DNA from: CALHVX01 sp038757945
GTDB taxonomy: Bacteria > Pseudomonadota > Gammaproteobacteria > Pseudomonadales > Azotimanducaceae
Direction: 5' to 3'
Assembly (NCBI GenBank): GCA_038757945.1
Contig: JBCDGJ010000187.1
Location: 1-9,378 of the forward strand
DNA: 9,378 nucleotides
Under the pieces are notes generated by a model. It saw only the letters and a list, made by a program, of their open reading frames with translations, was not told the origin of the DNA and searched no databases. This document shows, piece by piece, positions 1 through 6,859 of this stretch (within the stretch, counting starts at the first letter, position 1; every line of letters begins with the position of its first letter). Made by a program: the position numbers and the translations under genes.

Positions 1-1
1 C

Positions 2-610
2 GAGGACGTTGCCGGCGCCGATCTGCTGCTGCATGTGATGGACGCGACGGCCCCCGATCTGGATGAACAGCGACACGCCGTCGAGGGCGTGTTGAACGAG
101 ATTGGCGCTGCGGACGTGCCACAGCTGCTCGTGTTGAACAAAGCGGATCAGCTCGAGCGGGACGGTGTGCCGCGGCACCCGGGGCTCGATGCCAGCCGCA
201 CTCAGCTGATCAGCGCGCTGACCGGCTATGGTCTCGACGCGCTGCGGAGCGCGATTGCGGCGGCCCTGCGGGGCACGGTTCTCGAGTACGAGATTCGGCT
301 GCCCGCGGGTGATGGCAAAAACCGGGCCTGGCTCTACGCCCAGGGCGTCGTCGACGCGGAAGCGACCGAGCCTGATGGTACACTTGTCGTTTCTGCACGC
401 CTTGATCCGGAGCAGCATCGCGCGCTCGCGGAGCGGCTTGGTATGGAGCCTGGCGCGCTCTGCCCGGCCGCAGGCTGCGTGGCGCCCGAGGGGCGCCTGA
501 CGCGCACTGGAACAGCTGCAGCGATCGAACCGCGGCCGGTGAGCGCCGACGGTTCCCCGACAGAACATGACAGCCGCACCAGCGGCGACTTTCGCCAGGC
601 GATTCGCTGA
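2..610 (+). CDS. hflX: GTPase HflX, C-terminal part (5' end outside window)
   Basis: Partial gene: the reading frame is open from base 2 and ends with TGA at 608-610, giving 202 residues. HflX is a ribosome-associated GTPase that splits or rescues stalled 70S ribosomes; the name comes from linkage with hflK/hflC. Seen here: the segment after switch II (EDVAGADLLLHVMDAT, in-window residues 1-16), the G4 motif NKAD (46-49) that reads guanine, and the G5-like SALTG (71-75). A C-terminal domain follows (LEYEIRLP onward), then a Gly/Pro/Thr-rich tail of about 50 residues that looks poorly conserved. The G1-G3 motifs and the N-terminal HflX domain lie upstream of the window. E. coli HflX is about 426 residues, so roughly half is visible. 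The hflK start follows 25 nt after the stop, consistent with co-transcription. Identification rests on motifs plus synteny. Confidence 0.93.
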   Translation, partial: EDVAGADLLLHVMDATAPDLDEQRHAVEGVLNEIGAADVPQLLVLNKADQLERDGVPRHPGLDASRTQLISALTGYGLDALRSAIAAALRGTVLEYEIRLPAGDGKNRAWLYAQGVVDAEATEPDGTLVVSARLDPEQHRALAERLGMEPGALCPAAGCVAPEGRLTRTGTAAAIEPRPVSADGSPTEHDSRTSGDFRQAIR

Positions 611-635
611 GGCGAAACCAACGGAGCACAGCAAC

Positions 636-1763
636 ATGGCTTGGAACGAACCCGGCGGCGGTAAGGACCCCTGGGGCAACCGCAACGAACAGGGACCACC
701 TGACCTCGATGAAGCTTTCCGTAAGCTGCAAAACCAGCTGTCCGGGATCTTCGGTGGCAGCGGTGGCGACGGCGGTGGTGGGCGCGGTATCAGCGCCTCG
801 AGCATCGGCTTTCTGCTGATCGCCGCGCTGGTGGTCTACGGGCTGTCAGGCATCTATCAGGTCGACGAGCAGGAGCGAGCCGTCGAGTTCCTCTTCGGCA
901 AGGCGAAGACCGATGTTGTGCTGCCCGGGCTGGCCTGGCATGCACCGATCGTCGAGACGGTTGAAAAAGTCAACGTAACGCGCGTGAACAGCCATACGCA
1001 CCAGGCGCTGATGCTGACCGAAGATGAGAACATCGTCGACGTCAAGCTCACGGTCCAGTACGTGATCAACAACGCGCTCGACTACCTGGTGAACGTCCGC
1101 GATCCGTTGCGGAGCCTTGATCACGCCACCGAGTCTGCGCTGCGCCACGTGGTCGGTAGCTCGCAGATGAATGCCGTCATCACCGACGGCCGCGAAGCGA
1201 TCGGTATCGAGGTGCAGGATCGTCTGCAGTCCTACCTGAACACCTACGGCACCGGTTTTCTGGTCAGCAAGGTGAACATCGACGAAAGCGCGCCGCCGGC
1301 GCAGGTGAAGGACGCCTTCAACGACGTTCAGAAAGCAAAGGAAGACGAGCAGCGCTTCATCAACGAGGCCAATGCGTTCGCTGAAAAGGTTGTCCCCGAG
1401 GCCAAGGGTGAAGCCGAACGGCTGAAAGAGGAAGCCAAGGCGTATCGTGACCGGGTCATTGCGCAGGCCGATGGTGAATCACAGCGCTTCACCAAGCTGC
1501 TGGCGGAGTACACGCAGGCGCAGAAGGTGACGCGCGACCGGCTTTACATCGACGCTATGGAGGAGCTTCTGACGCAGAGTTCGAAGGTGCTGGTCGACGT
1601 CGAGGGTGGCAACAACCTGCTGTACCTGCCGCTCGACAAGATTGCCCAGGCGAGTGCTGCAGATCCCAACCTGAGCCGCGATACGGTGCGCAGCATTGTT
1701 GACGAGACGGTACGCGATCTCAGTAACCGCATTCCGTCGCAGCGTCGCCGCGATACCCGCTGA
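636..1763 (+). CDS. hflK: FtsH protease modulator HflK
   Basis: HflK is an SPFH/prohibitin-family inner-membrane protein that assembles with HflC into a large cage around the FtsH AAA+ protease and modulates access of membrane substrates. The ATG at 636 is chosen, not the in-frame ATG at 567 inside hflX, because a GGAG ribosome site sits at 623-626 and the N-terminus then reads MAWNEPGGGKDPWG, the classical HflK start. Visible: a hydrophilic N-terminus, a Gly-rich stretch (residues 37-51), one transmembrane segment (about 54-73), then the SPFH/Band-7 domain beginning YQVDEQERAVEFLFGK. A long charged helical region follows (about 230-310, rich in Glu, Lys, Ala) and then a short C-terminal tail ending in basic residues. 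The length, 375 residues, is somewhat shorter than E. coli HflK (about 419). The stop is 10 nt before hflC, so the two are surely co-translated. Confidence 0.96.
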   Translation: MAWNEPGGGKDPWGNRNEQGPPDLDEAFRKLQNQLSGIFGGSGGDGGGGRGISASSIGFLLIAALVVYGLSGIYQVDEQERAVEFLFGKAKTDVVLPGLAWHAPIVETVEKVNVTRVNSHTHQALMLTEDENIVDVKLTVQYVINNALDYLVNVRDPLRSLDHATESALRHVVGSSQMNAVITDGREAIGIEVQDRLQSYLNTYGTGFLVSKVNIDESAPPAQVKDAFNDVQKAKEDEQRFINEANAFAEKVVPEAKGEAERLKEEAKAYRDRVIAQADGESQRFTKLLAEYTQAQKVTRDRLYIDAMEELLTQSSKVLVDVEGGNNLLYLPLDKIAQASAADPNLSRDTVRSIVDETVRDLSNRIPSQRRRDTR

Positions 1764-1773
1764 GGAGAGCACC

Positions 1774-2643
1774 ATGAGCACCCGTAGTCTGGTTTTGATG
1801 ATCAGCGCCGCAATCATCGTGCTGCTGCTGAGCAGCAGCGTTTACACCGTGCACGAGACGGAGCGTGCCATCGTGCTGCGCTTCGGTAAGGTCGAACAGG
1901 TCGACGTGCCCCCGGGTCTGCACTTCAAAGTGCCGATCGCGAACAACGTCAAGAAGTTCGACGCGCGCGTGCTGACCGTGGATTCGCCGCCGCAGACCTA
2001 CTACACGCTGGAAAAGAAGCCCCTGCTGGTCGACTCCTTTGTCAAGTGGCGGGTGGTCGATGTGCCGACCTACTACAAGGCCACTTCCGGGGACGAGTTC
2101 ACGGCGGTGCGGATCCTGCAGGAGCGAGTCAACGAAGGACTGCGCAATCAGATCAGTAGCCGCGACATGCACGAGGTCATCTCGGGCCAGCGCGATCTGC
2201 TCATGCAAGAGCTGACCGACGATCTGAACCGGGTCATGAAAGTGGCCGCTGGCGTCGAGGTCGTTGATGTGCGCGTGAAGCGCATCGATTTACCGCAGGA
2301 CGTTTCTGAGTCCGTGTATGACCGCATGAACTCTGAGCGTAAGATCGAAGCCGAGCAGTATCGTGCTCAGGGCCGCGAGCGTGCCGTGGGTATCCGAGCC
2401 GACGCTGATCGGCAGACGGTGGTCATCCAGGCCGACGCCTACAACGAGGCGGAGCAGATCCGCGGCGACGGCGATGCTAAGGCGGCGGCGACCTACGCGG
2501 CGGCGTTCAAGCAGGATCCGGAGTTTTACGAGTTTTATCGCAGCATCAATGCGTACAGCAACGTGTTCGGCAACAAGAACGACCTGCTGATCCTCGATCC
2601 GAATAGCGAATTCTTCAAGTACCTGAAGAACGACGGCAGCTAG
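1774..2643 (+). CDS. hflC: FtsH protease modulator HflC
   Basis: HflC is the SPFH-family partner of HflK; HflK and HflC alternate in the periplasm-facing ring that encloses FtsH hexamers. The start at ATG 1774 is supported by GAGGAG at 1762-1767, which overlaps the hflK stop, and by the expected N-terminus MSTRSLVLMIS. An upstream in-frame ATG at 1696 lies inside hflK and is rejected. The 289-residue product has an N-terminal membrane anchor (about residues 5-24), the hallmark VHETERAIVLRFGKV (26-40), the SPFH domain, and an Ala/Glu/Arg-rich helix around 190-255 (SERKIEAEQYRAQGRERA onward). It ends with the conserved C-terminal FFKYLKN pattern. This length is close to other HflC proteins (about 290-335). 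hisZ follows after about 19 nt. Confidence 0.96.
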   Translation: MSTRSLVLMISAAIIVLLLSSSVYTVHETERAIVLRFGKVEQVDVPPGLHFKVPIANNVKKFDARVLTVDSPPQTYYTLEKKPLLVDSFVKWRVVDVPTYYKATSGDEFTAVRILQERVNEGLRNQISSRDMHEVISGQRDLLMQELTDDLNRVMKVAAGVEVVDVRVKRIDLPQDVSESVYDRMNSERKIEAEQYRAQGRERAVGIRADADRQTVVIQADAYNEAEQIRGDGDAKAAATYAAAFKQDPEFYEFYRSINAYSNVFGNKNDLLILDPNSEFFKYLKNDGS

Positions 2644-2662
2644 AGACCTTACGGGTGTCGTG

Positions 2663-3853
2663 ATGAAGAGTCACCGCTGGCAGTTGCCGGATGGCGTAGA
2701 TGAGCTGCTGCCCCCGGTGGCCAGACAGATGGAGCACCTCCGGCGCGAGGTGCTCGACGTGTTTCATCGCTGGGGTTTCGATCTGATCGATCCCCCGCTG
2801 CTCGAGTATCTGGATTCGCTGCTGGTTGCCTCCGGCGGCGACCTCGACCTGCAGACCCTCAAAGCGACGGACCAGCGCAGCGGTCGCCTGCTCGGCATAC
2901 GGGCCGATCTGACGTCCCAGGCGGTACGCGTTGACGCGCAGCACGGCAGCAGCGATGACGTGTCCCGGCTCTGCTATGCAGCGCCCGTCGTGTTTGCAAA
3001 TCCCGTTGGCGTCCATGAAAGCCGCGTGCCGATGAAAGCCGGTGCCGAGATCTTCGGCGTGCCCGGGCTCGAGGCCGACGCGGAAATCGTGGCGCTGATG
3101 CAGCAGGTCCTGCGCCAGGGGGGGCTCGACGACGTAGTGCTCGTGCTTGGGCACATGGGCCTGTTCCGTGCGCTGCTCGAACGGGCGGACCTTGATGAAC
3201 AGGCGGCCGCTGCGCTGTTCGCGGCCGTACAGCTGAAATCGGAAACCGATATCTGTGCCCTGGTGCCGGCCGGCGTGCTGCGCGATCAGCTGGTGGCGCT
3301 GCCGCAGCTCATGGGCGACCGGGCCGTGCTCGATGACGCTCGCCGCGCCCTTGGTGCGGGTTCGGCCGCTGCCGGCCACGCCATCGACGAGCTGGAGGTG
3401 CTGTCGGAGCTGATCACGGCACGGCTGCCGGGAACGAGCTTGCGCTACGATCTTTCTGAGCTGGCCGGTTTCGGCTACCACACGGGACCGCTGTATGCCG
3501 CCTACCATCGCCGCCAGGGGCGCGCCCTGGCGCGGGGTGGACGCTACGACGGTGTCGGCGCGGCCTTTGGCCGCAATCGCCCGGCCACGGGCTTCGATGT
3601 GCATCTGAAGCCGCTGCTGTCGACGCAGCAGTCCTTCCGCCCGGCCACTGCGGTCTGGGTCGGGGCGCAAGCGCTGCAGAACTCGGCGGCCGACGCCAGG
3701 ACCGCACTGCTGCGGCAGGTCGACGCGCTGCGGGCGGCAGGGCGGCGCGTCGTCATGGGGCTTGCGGCGACTGAGGCACCCCCTGCGGACTGTCAGTCGG
3801 TGCTGACCCTCAAGGACGGCCAATGGTACGAACAACCCCTGACCGGTCGATGA
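2663..3853 (+). CDS. hisZ: ATP phosphoribosyltransferase regulatory subunit HisZ
   Basis: HisZ is a catalytically dead paralogue of histidyl-tRNA synthetase. It binds the short form of HisG and is needed for activity and histidine feedback in the first step of histidine biosynthesis. The 396-residue length and HisRS-like features fit: WQLPDGVDELLPP at the N-terminus, a motif-2-like GIRADLTSQAVR (78-89), RYDLSELAGFGYHTG (261-275) and a motif-3-like ARGGRYDGVGAAFG (290-303). There is no anticodon-binding domain, as expected for HisZ and unlike HisS. The start is either ATG 2663 or the GTG immediately before it (2660); no strong Shine-Dalgarno decides between them. A location between hflC and purA is typical for gammaproteobacterial hisZ. 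It predicts that the genome encodes a short HisG elsewhere. Confidence 0.94.
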   Translation: MKSHRWQLPDGVDELLPPVARQMEHLRREVLDVFHRWGFDLIDPPLLEYLDSLLVASGGDLDLQTLKATDQRSGRLLGIRADLTSQAVRVDAQHGSSDDVSRLCYAAPVVFANPVGVHESRVPMKAGAEIFGVPGLEADAEIVALMQQVLRQGGLDDVVLVLGHMGLFRALLERADLDEQAAAALFAAVQLKSETDICALVPAGVLRDQLVALPQLMGDRAVLDDARRALGAGSAAAGHAIDELEVLSELITARLPGTSLRYDLSELAGFGYHTGPLYAAYHRRQGRALARGGRYDGVGAAFGRNRPATGFDVHLKPLLSTQQSFRPATAVWVGAQALQNSAADARTALLRQVDALRAAGRRVVMGLAATEAPPADCQSVLTLKDGQWYEQPLTGR

Positions 3854-3889
3854 GCCCGGTTCTCCATCAGCAGCGCGGAGAGTAAGCAC

Positions 3890-5185
3890 GTGGGCAGAAG
3901 CGTTGTCGTCATCGGCACCCAGTGGGGTGACGAGGGCAAAGGCAAGATCGTCGATCTGCTGACCGAGGCGGCAGGCGCGGTCGTTCGTTTCCAGGGTGGC
4001 CACAACGCCGGCCACACGCTGGTCATCGGGGGCAGGAAGACCGTCCTGCACCTCATCCCGTCGGGCATCCTGCGACCGCAGGTGGAGTGCATGATCGGTA
4101 ACGGTGTGGTGCTCGAACCGCAGTCGTTGCTGAAAGAGGTTGAAGCCCTGGAAGCGCAGGACGTCGCGGTGCGGGAGCGGCTGCATATCTCGCCGGCGTG
4201 CCCGCTGATCCTGCCCTACCACGTGGCGCTGGATCAGGCGCGCGAAGAAGCCCGCGGCCGCAAGAAGATCGGGACCACCGGGCGCGGCATCGGCCCCGCC
4301 TATGAAGACAAAGCGGCTCGCCGAGGGCTCCGCGTCGGGGATCTATTTGACTGGCAGCGTTTTGCGGCGCAGCTCACCGAGGTGGCGGATTACCAGAATT
4401 TCCTGCTGACTTCCTACTACAAGATGCCGGCGCTCGATCCGCAGGAGATGCTCGATCAGTGCGCGGCCTACAGCGAAGAGCTGCGCCCGATGGTGCGCGA
4501 TATCGTGCCGCGCCTCGAAGCGCTGCGGGCCAGCGGCGCGCACATGCTCTTTGAAGGCGCCCAGGGTGCATTGCTCGACGTCGATCTGGGCACCTATCCC
4601 TATGTGACCTCCTCGAACACGACCGCGGGTGGCGTGTCCGTCGGCTCCGGCTTCGGACCGCTGAATCTGGATTACGTGCTGGGCATTACGAAGGCCTATG
4701 CGACCCGGGTTGGTTCCGGACCGTTTCCCACGGAGCTGTTTGATGAGGTGGGCGAGGGGCTTGCCCGCCGGGGCCACGAGTTCGGGGCAACAACCGGACG
4801 GCCGCGGCGCTGCGGGTGGTTCGACGCCGTCGCGCTGCGCCGAGCGGCAAGTGTGAACTCGCTGTCCGGGCTCTGTGTGACCAAGCTGGATGTGCTGGAT
4901 GGGATGGAGTCGATCCGGATCTGCGTCGATTACCGGCATCCGGTTCAGGAGGCGGAACCGGCGCAGCTCGGCAGCGAGTATTACGATCAGATCGAGCCGG
5001 TGTACGAAGCGATGCCCGGCTGGGCGGAAAGCACCTCCGGCGTGCGTGACTACGACGCTTTGCCGGCGGCGGCGCGACACTATCTGGATCGGCTGGAGCA
5101 GCTCGTGGGCGTACCGATCCACATCATCTCTACCGGGCCGGACCGCGATGACACGATTCTGCTGAAGGATCCGTTCGCGGGTTGA
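3890..5185 (+). CDS. purA: Adenylosuccinate synthetase
   Basis: PurA joins IMP and aspartate using GTP to make adenylosuccinate, the first committed step from IMP to AMP, in the cytoplasm. The 431-residue protein matches the family length (E. coli 432). Motifs seen: the P-loop-like QWGDEGKGK (11-19) with catalytic Asp14, GGHNAGHT with His42, IGTTGRGIGPAYEDK (127-141), EGAQGALLDVDLGTYP (222-237) covering the IMP site, TTGRPRRCGWFD (301-312) and the guanine-specificity motif TKLD (331-334). All key residues are present. The start is GTG 3890 with a GGAGAG ribosome site at 3877-3882; no in-frame ATG is better placed. It lies 36 nt after hisZ, with no terminator seen between them. In E. coli purA also follows hflX-hflK-hflC, so the linkage is ancient. 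Confidence 0.98.
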   Translation: MGRSVVVIGTQWGDEGKGKIVDLLTEAAGAVVRFQGGHNAGHTLVIGGRKTVLHLIPSGILRPQVECMIGNGVVLEPQSLLKEVEALEAQDVAVRERLHISPACPLILPYHVALDQAREEARGRKKIGTTGRGIGPAYEDKAARRGLRVGDLFDWQRFAAQLTEVADYQNFLLTSYYKMPALDPQEMLDQCAAYSEELRPMVRDIVPRLEALRASGAHMLFEGAQGALLDVDLGTYPYVTSSNTTAGGVSVGSGFGPLNLDYVLGITKAYATRVGSGPFPTELFDEVGEGLARRGHEFGATTGRPRRCGWFDAVALRRAASVNSLSGLCVTKLDVLDGMESIRICVDYRHPVQEAEPAQLGSEYYDQIEPVYEAMPGWAESTSGVRDYDALPAAARHYLDRLEQLVGVPIHIISTGPDRDDTILLKDPFAG

Positions 5186-5203
5186 GATCCGTGATACGCA
5201 CCC

Positions 5204-5232
5204 TTGGCAGCACAGCACCGTTCCGTGACAAT
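5204..5232 (+). promoter_or_regulatory. Putative sigma70 promoter for the Trm112-like gene and folE2
   Basis: In the 92-nt gap after purA, TTGGCA (5204-5209, five of six matches to the -35 consensus) is followed after exactly 17 nt by GACAAT (5227-5232, four of six matches to the -10). The predicted start is near 5239, about 40 nt before the Trm112-like ATG. This would let the two downstream genes be expressed independently of the hfl-purA operon. It is a pattern match only, and read-through from purA is equally possible. Confidence 0.4.
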
Positions 5233-5277
5233 AGGCCGTTCGGATCGAGAGCAACTAAACTGACGGAATTGGCGCCT

Positions 5278-5466
5278 ATGGACGCTCGGCTTCTGGAACT
5301 GCTGGTCTGCCCGGTGTCGCGGGCGCCGCTGACCTACGAGCGCGACAAGGAAGAGCTGTGGTGTCGAGACAGCCACCTCGCCTATCCGGTTAAGGAAGGC
5401 GTCCCGGTGATGCTCGCGGAATCTGCGCGGCAGCTGACGGAATCAGAACTGGAATCTCTCGAGTAG
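5278..5466 (+). CDS. Trm112/YcaR-family small protein
   Basis: A 62-residue protein of the bacterial YcaR/Trm112-like family (UPF0434). In eukaryotes Trm112 activates several methyltransferases; the role of the bacterial forms is poorly defined. Seen: MDARLLELLVCPVSRAPL at the N-terminus, a central WCRDSHLAYPVKEGVPVML, and a short acidic C-terminus. The AYPV..GVPVML core is the family signature. Only Cys11 and the Cys of WCRDS remain of the cysteines expected in a zinc-binding Trm112; the usual CPxC is CPVS here, so zinc binding is probably lost or weak. ATG 5278 is chosen because translation from it begins with the family signature; an in-frame start at 5182 would overlap purA and add 32 unrelated residues. 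The ribosome site is weak (GGCG at 5271-5274). folE2 begins 42 nt downstream. Confidence 0.88.
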   Translation: MDARLLELLVCPVSRAPLTYERDKEELWCRDSHLAYPVKEGVPVMLAESARQLTESELESLE

Positions 5467-5508
5467 CAGCCGCGGTAGCTGCAGGACTCTGGCGGGAGCG
5501 AGCAATCC

Positions 5509-6450
5509 ATGAGTAGTGTTCTTCTGCGTGATATGCCCGATGTGCAGGGTGCCCAGCTCAAGGCGCTGGGCGCGACCCTGGACTGGGTCGGTATGAGCGA
5601 CATCCACCAGCCGTTGCTGCTGCGCGACAGTGGCGAAGTCCGCCAGGTGCAGTCTAAGGTGCAGGTGTACGTGGATCTGGGCGATCCGCAGGCCAAAGGC
5701 ATACACATGTCGCGGCTCTATCTGATTCTCGATGAGCATGCCGACACGCGCCCCTTGAGCCCGCCGGGGCTCAAGCTGCTGCTGCAGTCGATGCTGGAGT
5801 CTCATCGCGGCCTCAGCACCCGGGCGTTCGTCCGCTTTTCCTTTGACTACTTTCTGCGGCGCCAGGCGCTGGTGAGCGAGAACTCCGGCTGGAACGCCTA
5901 CCCGGTAGAGATCACCGGGACCCTGGTTGACGGCGAAATTGTCCTCGAGGCGAAGCTCGCCGTGCAGTACTCGTCCACCTGCCCGGCCTCCGCCGCGCTG
6001 GCGCGTCAGCTGATCCAGGAACAGTTCGCCCAGGACTTCGGCACCAGCGGGTCTGTTGATGCAGCGACCGTGCATCAATGGCTCGGTACCGAGCAGGGTA
6101 TCGTTGCGACGCCGCACAGCCAGCGCAGCACCGGTCGGATCCTGGTGCGTCTTGCCGAGGGCATCGAGGATTTCCCCATCACCGATCTGATCAACCGGGC
6201 AGAAGACACGCTGAAGACACCGGTGCAGACGGCTGTGAAGCGCGAAGACGAGCAGGAGTTTGCCCGTCTCAACGGTCAGAACCTCATGTTCATCGAAGAC
6301 TCCAGCCGCAAGCTGAAGTCGATGATCGATCCGGACCGGCGGTTCACCGACTTCTGGGTCCGGGTCGAGCACCATGAAAGCCTGCACGCGCACGATGCGG
6401 TCGGGGTGTTCACCAAAGGAGTTGCCGAGGGCTACCAGCCCCACCCCTGA
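5509..6450 (+). CDS. folE2: GTP cyclohydrolase FolE2 (type IB)
   Basis: FolE2 (GCYH-IB) converts GTP to 7,8-dihydroneopterin triphosphate, the first step of folate and of queuosine-type 7-deazaguanine synthesis. Unlike FolE it does not strictly need zinc, so bacteria often use it under zinc limitation or as their only enzyme. The 313-residue length fits. Signatures seen: KGIHMSRLY (63-71), the active-site segment YSSTCPAS with the likely metal-binding Cys158, PHSQRS (202-207) with a conserved His, MFIEDSSRK (260-268), and the C-terminal VEHHESLHAHDA (286-297). The start at ATG 5509 has a GGGAG site at 5494-5498. I see no obvious Zur operator in the upstream 42 nt. The gene converges on the lipoprotein relic downstream. 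Many FolE2 proteins have a second Cys (CPCS) where this one has Ala159-Pro context (CPAS). Confidence 0.95.
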   Translation: MSSVLLRDMPDVQGAQLKALGATLDWVGMSDIHQPLLLRDSGEVRQVQSKVQVYVDLGDPQAKGIHMSRLYLILDEHADTRPLSPPGLKLLLQSMLESHRGLSTRAFVRFSFDYFLRRQALVSENSGWNAYPVEITGTLVDGEIVLEAKLAVQYSSTCPASAALARQLIQEQFAQDFGTSGSVDAATVHQWLGTEQGIVATPHSQRSTGRILVRLAEGIEDFPITDLINRAEDTLKTPVQTAVKREDEQEFARLNGQNLMFIEDSSRKLKSMIDPDRRFTDFWVRVEHHESLHAHDAVGVFTKGVAEGYQPHP

Positions 6451-6478
6451 GCCATTCCTGAGCTGTTCCTGAGGAGTG
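6446..6478 (+). repeat. Three short tandem copies, 11-nt period, at the end of folE2
   Basis: Starting inside the folE2 stop region, CCTGAGCCATT (6446-6456), CCTGAGCTGTT (6457-6467) and CCTGAGGAGTG (6468-6478) follow one another with period 11. The six-base CCTGAG is identical in all three and the rest is diverged. The first copy supplies the TGA stop. This may be replication-slippage residue in the convergent intergenic gap. I see no stem-loop plus T-run nearby, so I cannot point to an intrinsic terminator for folE2. Confidence 0.6.
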
Positions 6479-6507
6479 CCGGTAACGCCCGGTCTATTGC
6501 GCGGCAG

Positions 6508-6741
6508 TTACTCGCCGAGCTGCTTGAATACCTCGTTCGACAGGTCGCTGCGCTGGTTGTCCGTATCGTAGGCAACCATGTCCAGGTCATAGCCACCGCC
6601 GGACAGCTGGAGCTTAGTCAAAGCTGGTCGGATTCTTTGATCCTGATGATGCCAGCATAGGCGCCAGTCTCCGGTCCAGGTTTTGCCTTTAGTATCGCAG
6701 TAGTCGGTATTCGTAGTTTCTCAAAGGAGCGTTACATGGGG
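6508..6741 (-). pseudogene. Decayed relic of a second Ig-like/FN3 lipoprotein gene (C-terminal part)
   Basis: Reading the - strand from about 6741 down to a TAA at 6508-6510 gives fragments that align with the intact lipoprotein just upstream. Fragment one: PHVTLL, then a TGA (6721-6723) where the intact protein has the Ig-like Trp262, then ETTNTDYCDTKGKTWTG. This matches the intact SVTLTWETTNATEC...WNG segment at 11 of 23 positions. Fragment two starts about 6671 in another frame (ETGAYAGIIRIKESDQL, against EVGSYTGVIVINNPDTT in the intact protein). It continues after a one-base loss at about 6619-6620 in the first frame (TKLQLSGGGYDLDMVAYDTD onward to FKQLGE). Together fragment two matches the last 55 residues at about 24 positions by my hand alignment. 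So the relic carries a nonsense codon, an internal deletion of about 70 codons joining the Ig-like to the FN3 domain, and a frameshift. The N-terminal half is missing. Its FN3 part is GC-rich, unlike the intact gene. Confidence 0.75.
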
Positions 6742-6859
6742 ATTCAGATGTAATTCGTATTAGTAGTGATTTTTTTGGACGTTTCCTTGCAAACGAACTA
6801 TCCGGTAACCGAACGTGGGATTTGTATTTTGAGCGCGAGTTGTACTTCCGGCGGATGGC
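6742..6859. other. AT-rich gap between lipoprotein gene and relic
   Basis: About 118 nt of low-GC sequence (the 60-nt line starting at 6721 counts about 37% GC) with seven consecutive T at 6770-6776 on the + strand. There is no hairpin before the T-run on either strand, so it is not a convincing terminator. The - strand reading contains stops in every frame. It may hold an unrecognisable extension of the relic's Ig-like domain, but I cannot align it. Confidence 0.5.

Noticed and set aside
567..635. 23-residue N-terminal extension of HflK from ATG 567
   Set aside because: It overlaps the end of hflX in another frame; the ATG at 636 has a good ribosome site and the family N-terminus.
2615..4222. 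535-residue open frame on the - strand opposite hisZ and purA
   Set aside because: It is antisense to two well-supported genes, is rich in Arg/His/Gln as expected of a high-GC shadow frame, and has no recognisable motif.
5466..5482. GCAGC/GCTGC stem between the Trm112-like gene and folE2
   Set aside because: Only five base pairs without a T-run; common by chance in GC-rich sequence.
5443..6444. 333-residue open frame on the - strand opposite folE2
   Set aside because: Shadow of folE2; the + strand product has clear FolE2 motifs and a good ribosome site.
6508..6720. Small intact gene of about 70 codons on the - strand
   Set aside because: No ATG or GTG start in frame before the upstream stop except an internal Met, and the alignment with the neighbouring lipoprotein shows disruption, so a relic explains it better.
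6770..6776. Run of seven T as an intrinsic terminator for folE2
   Set aside because: No stem-loop precedes it and it lies more than 300 nt after the folE2 stop.
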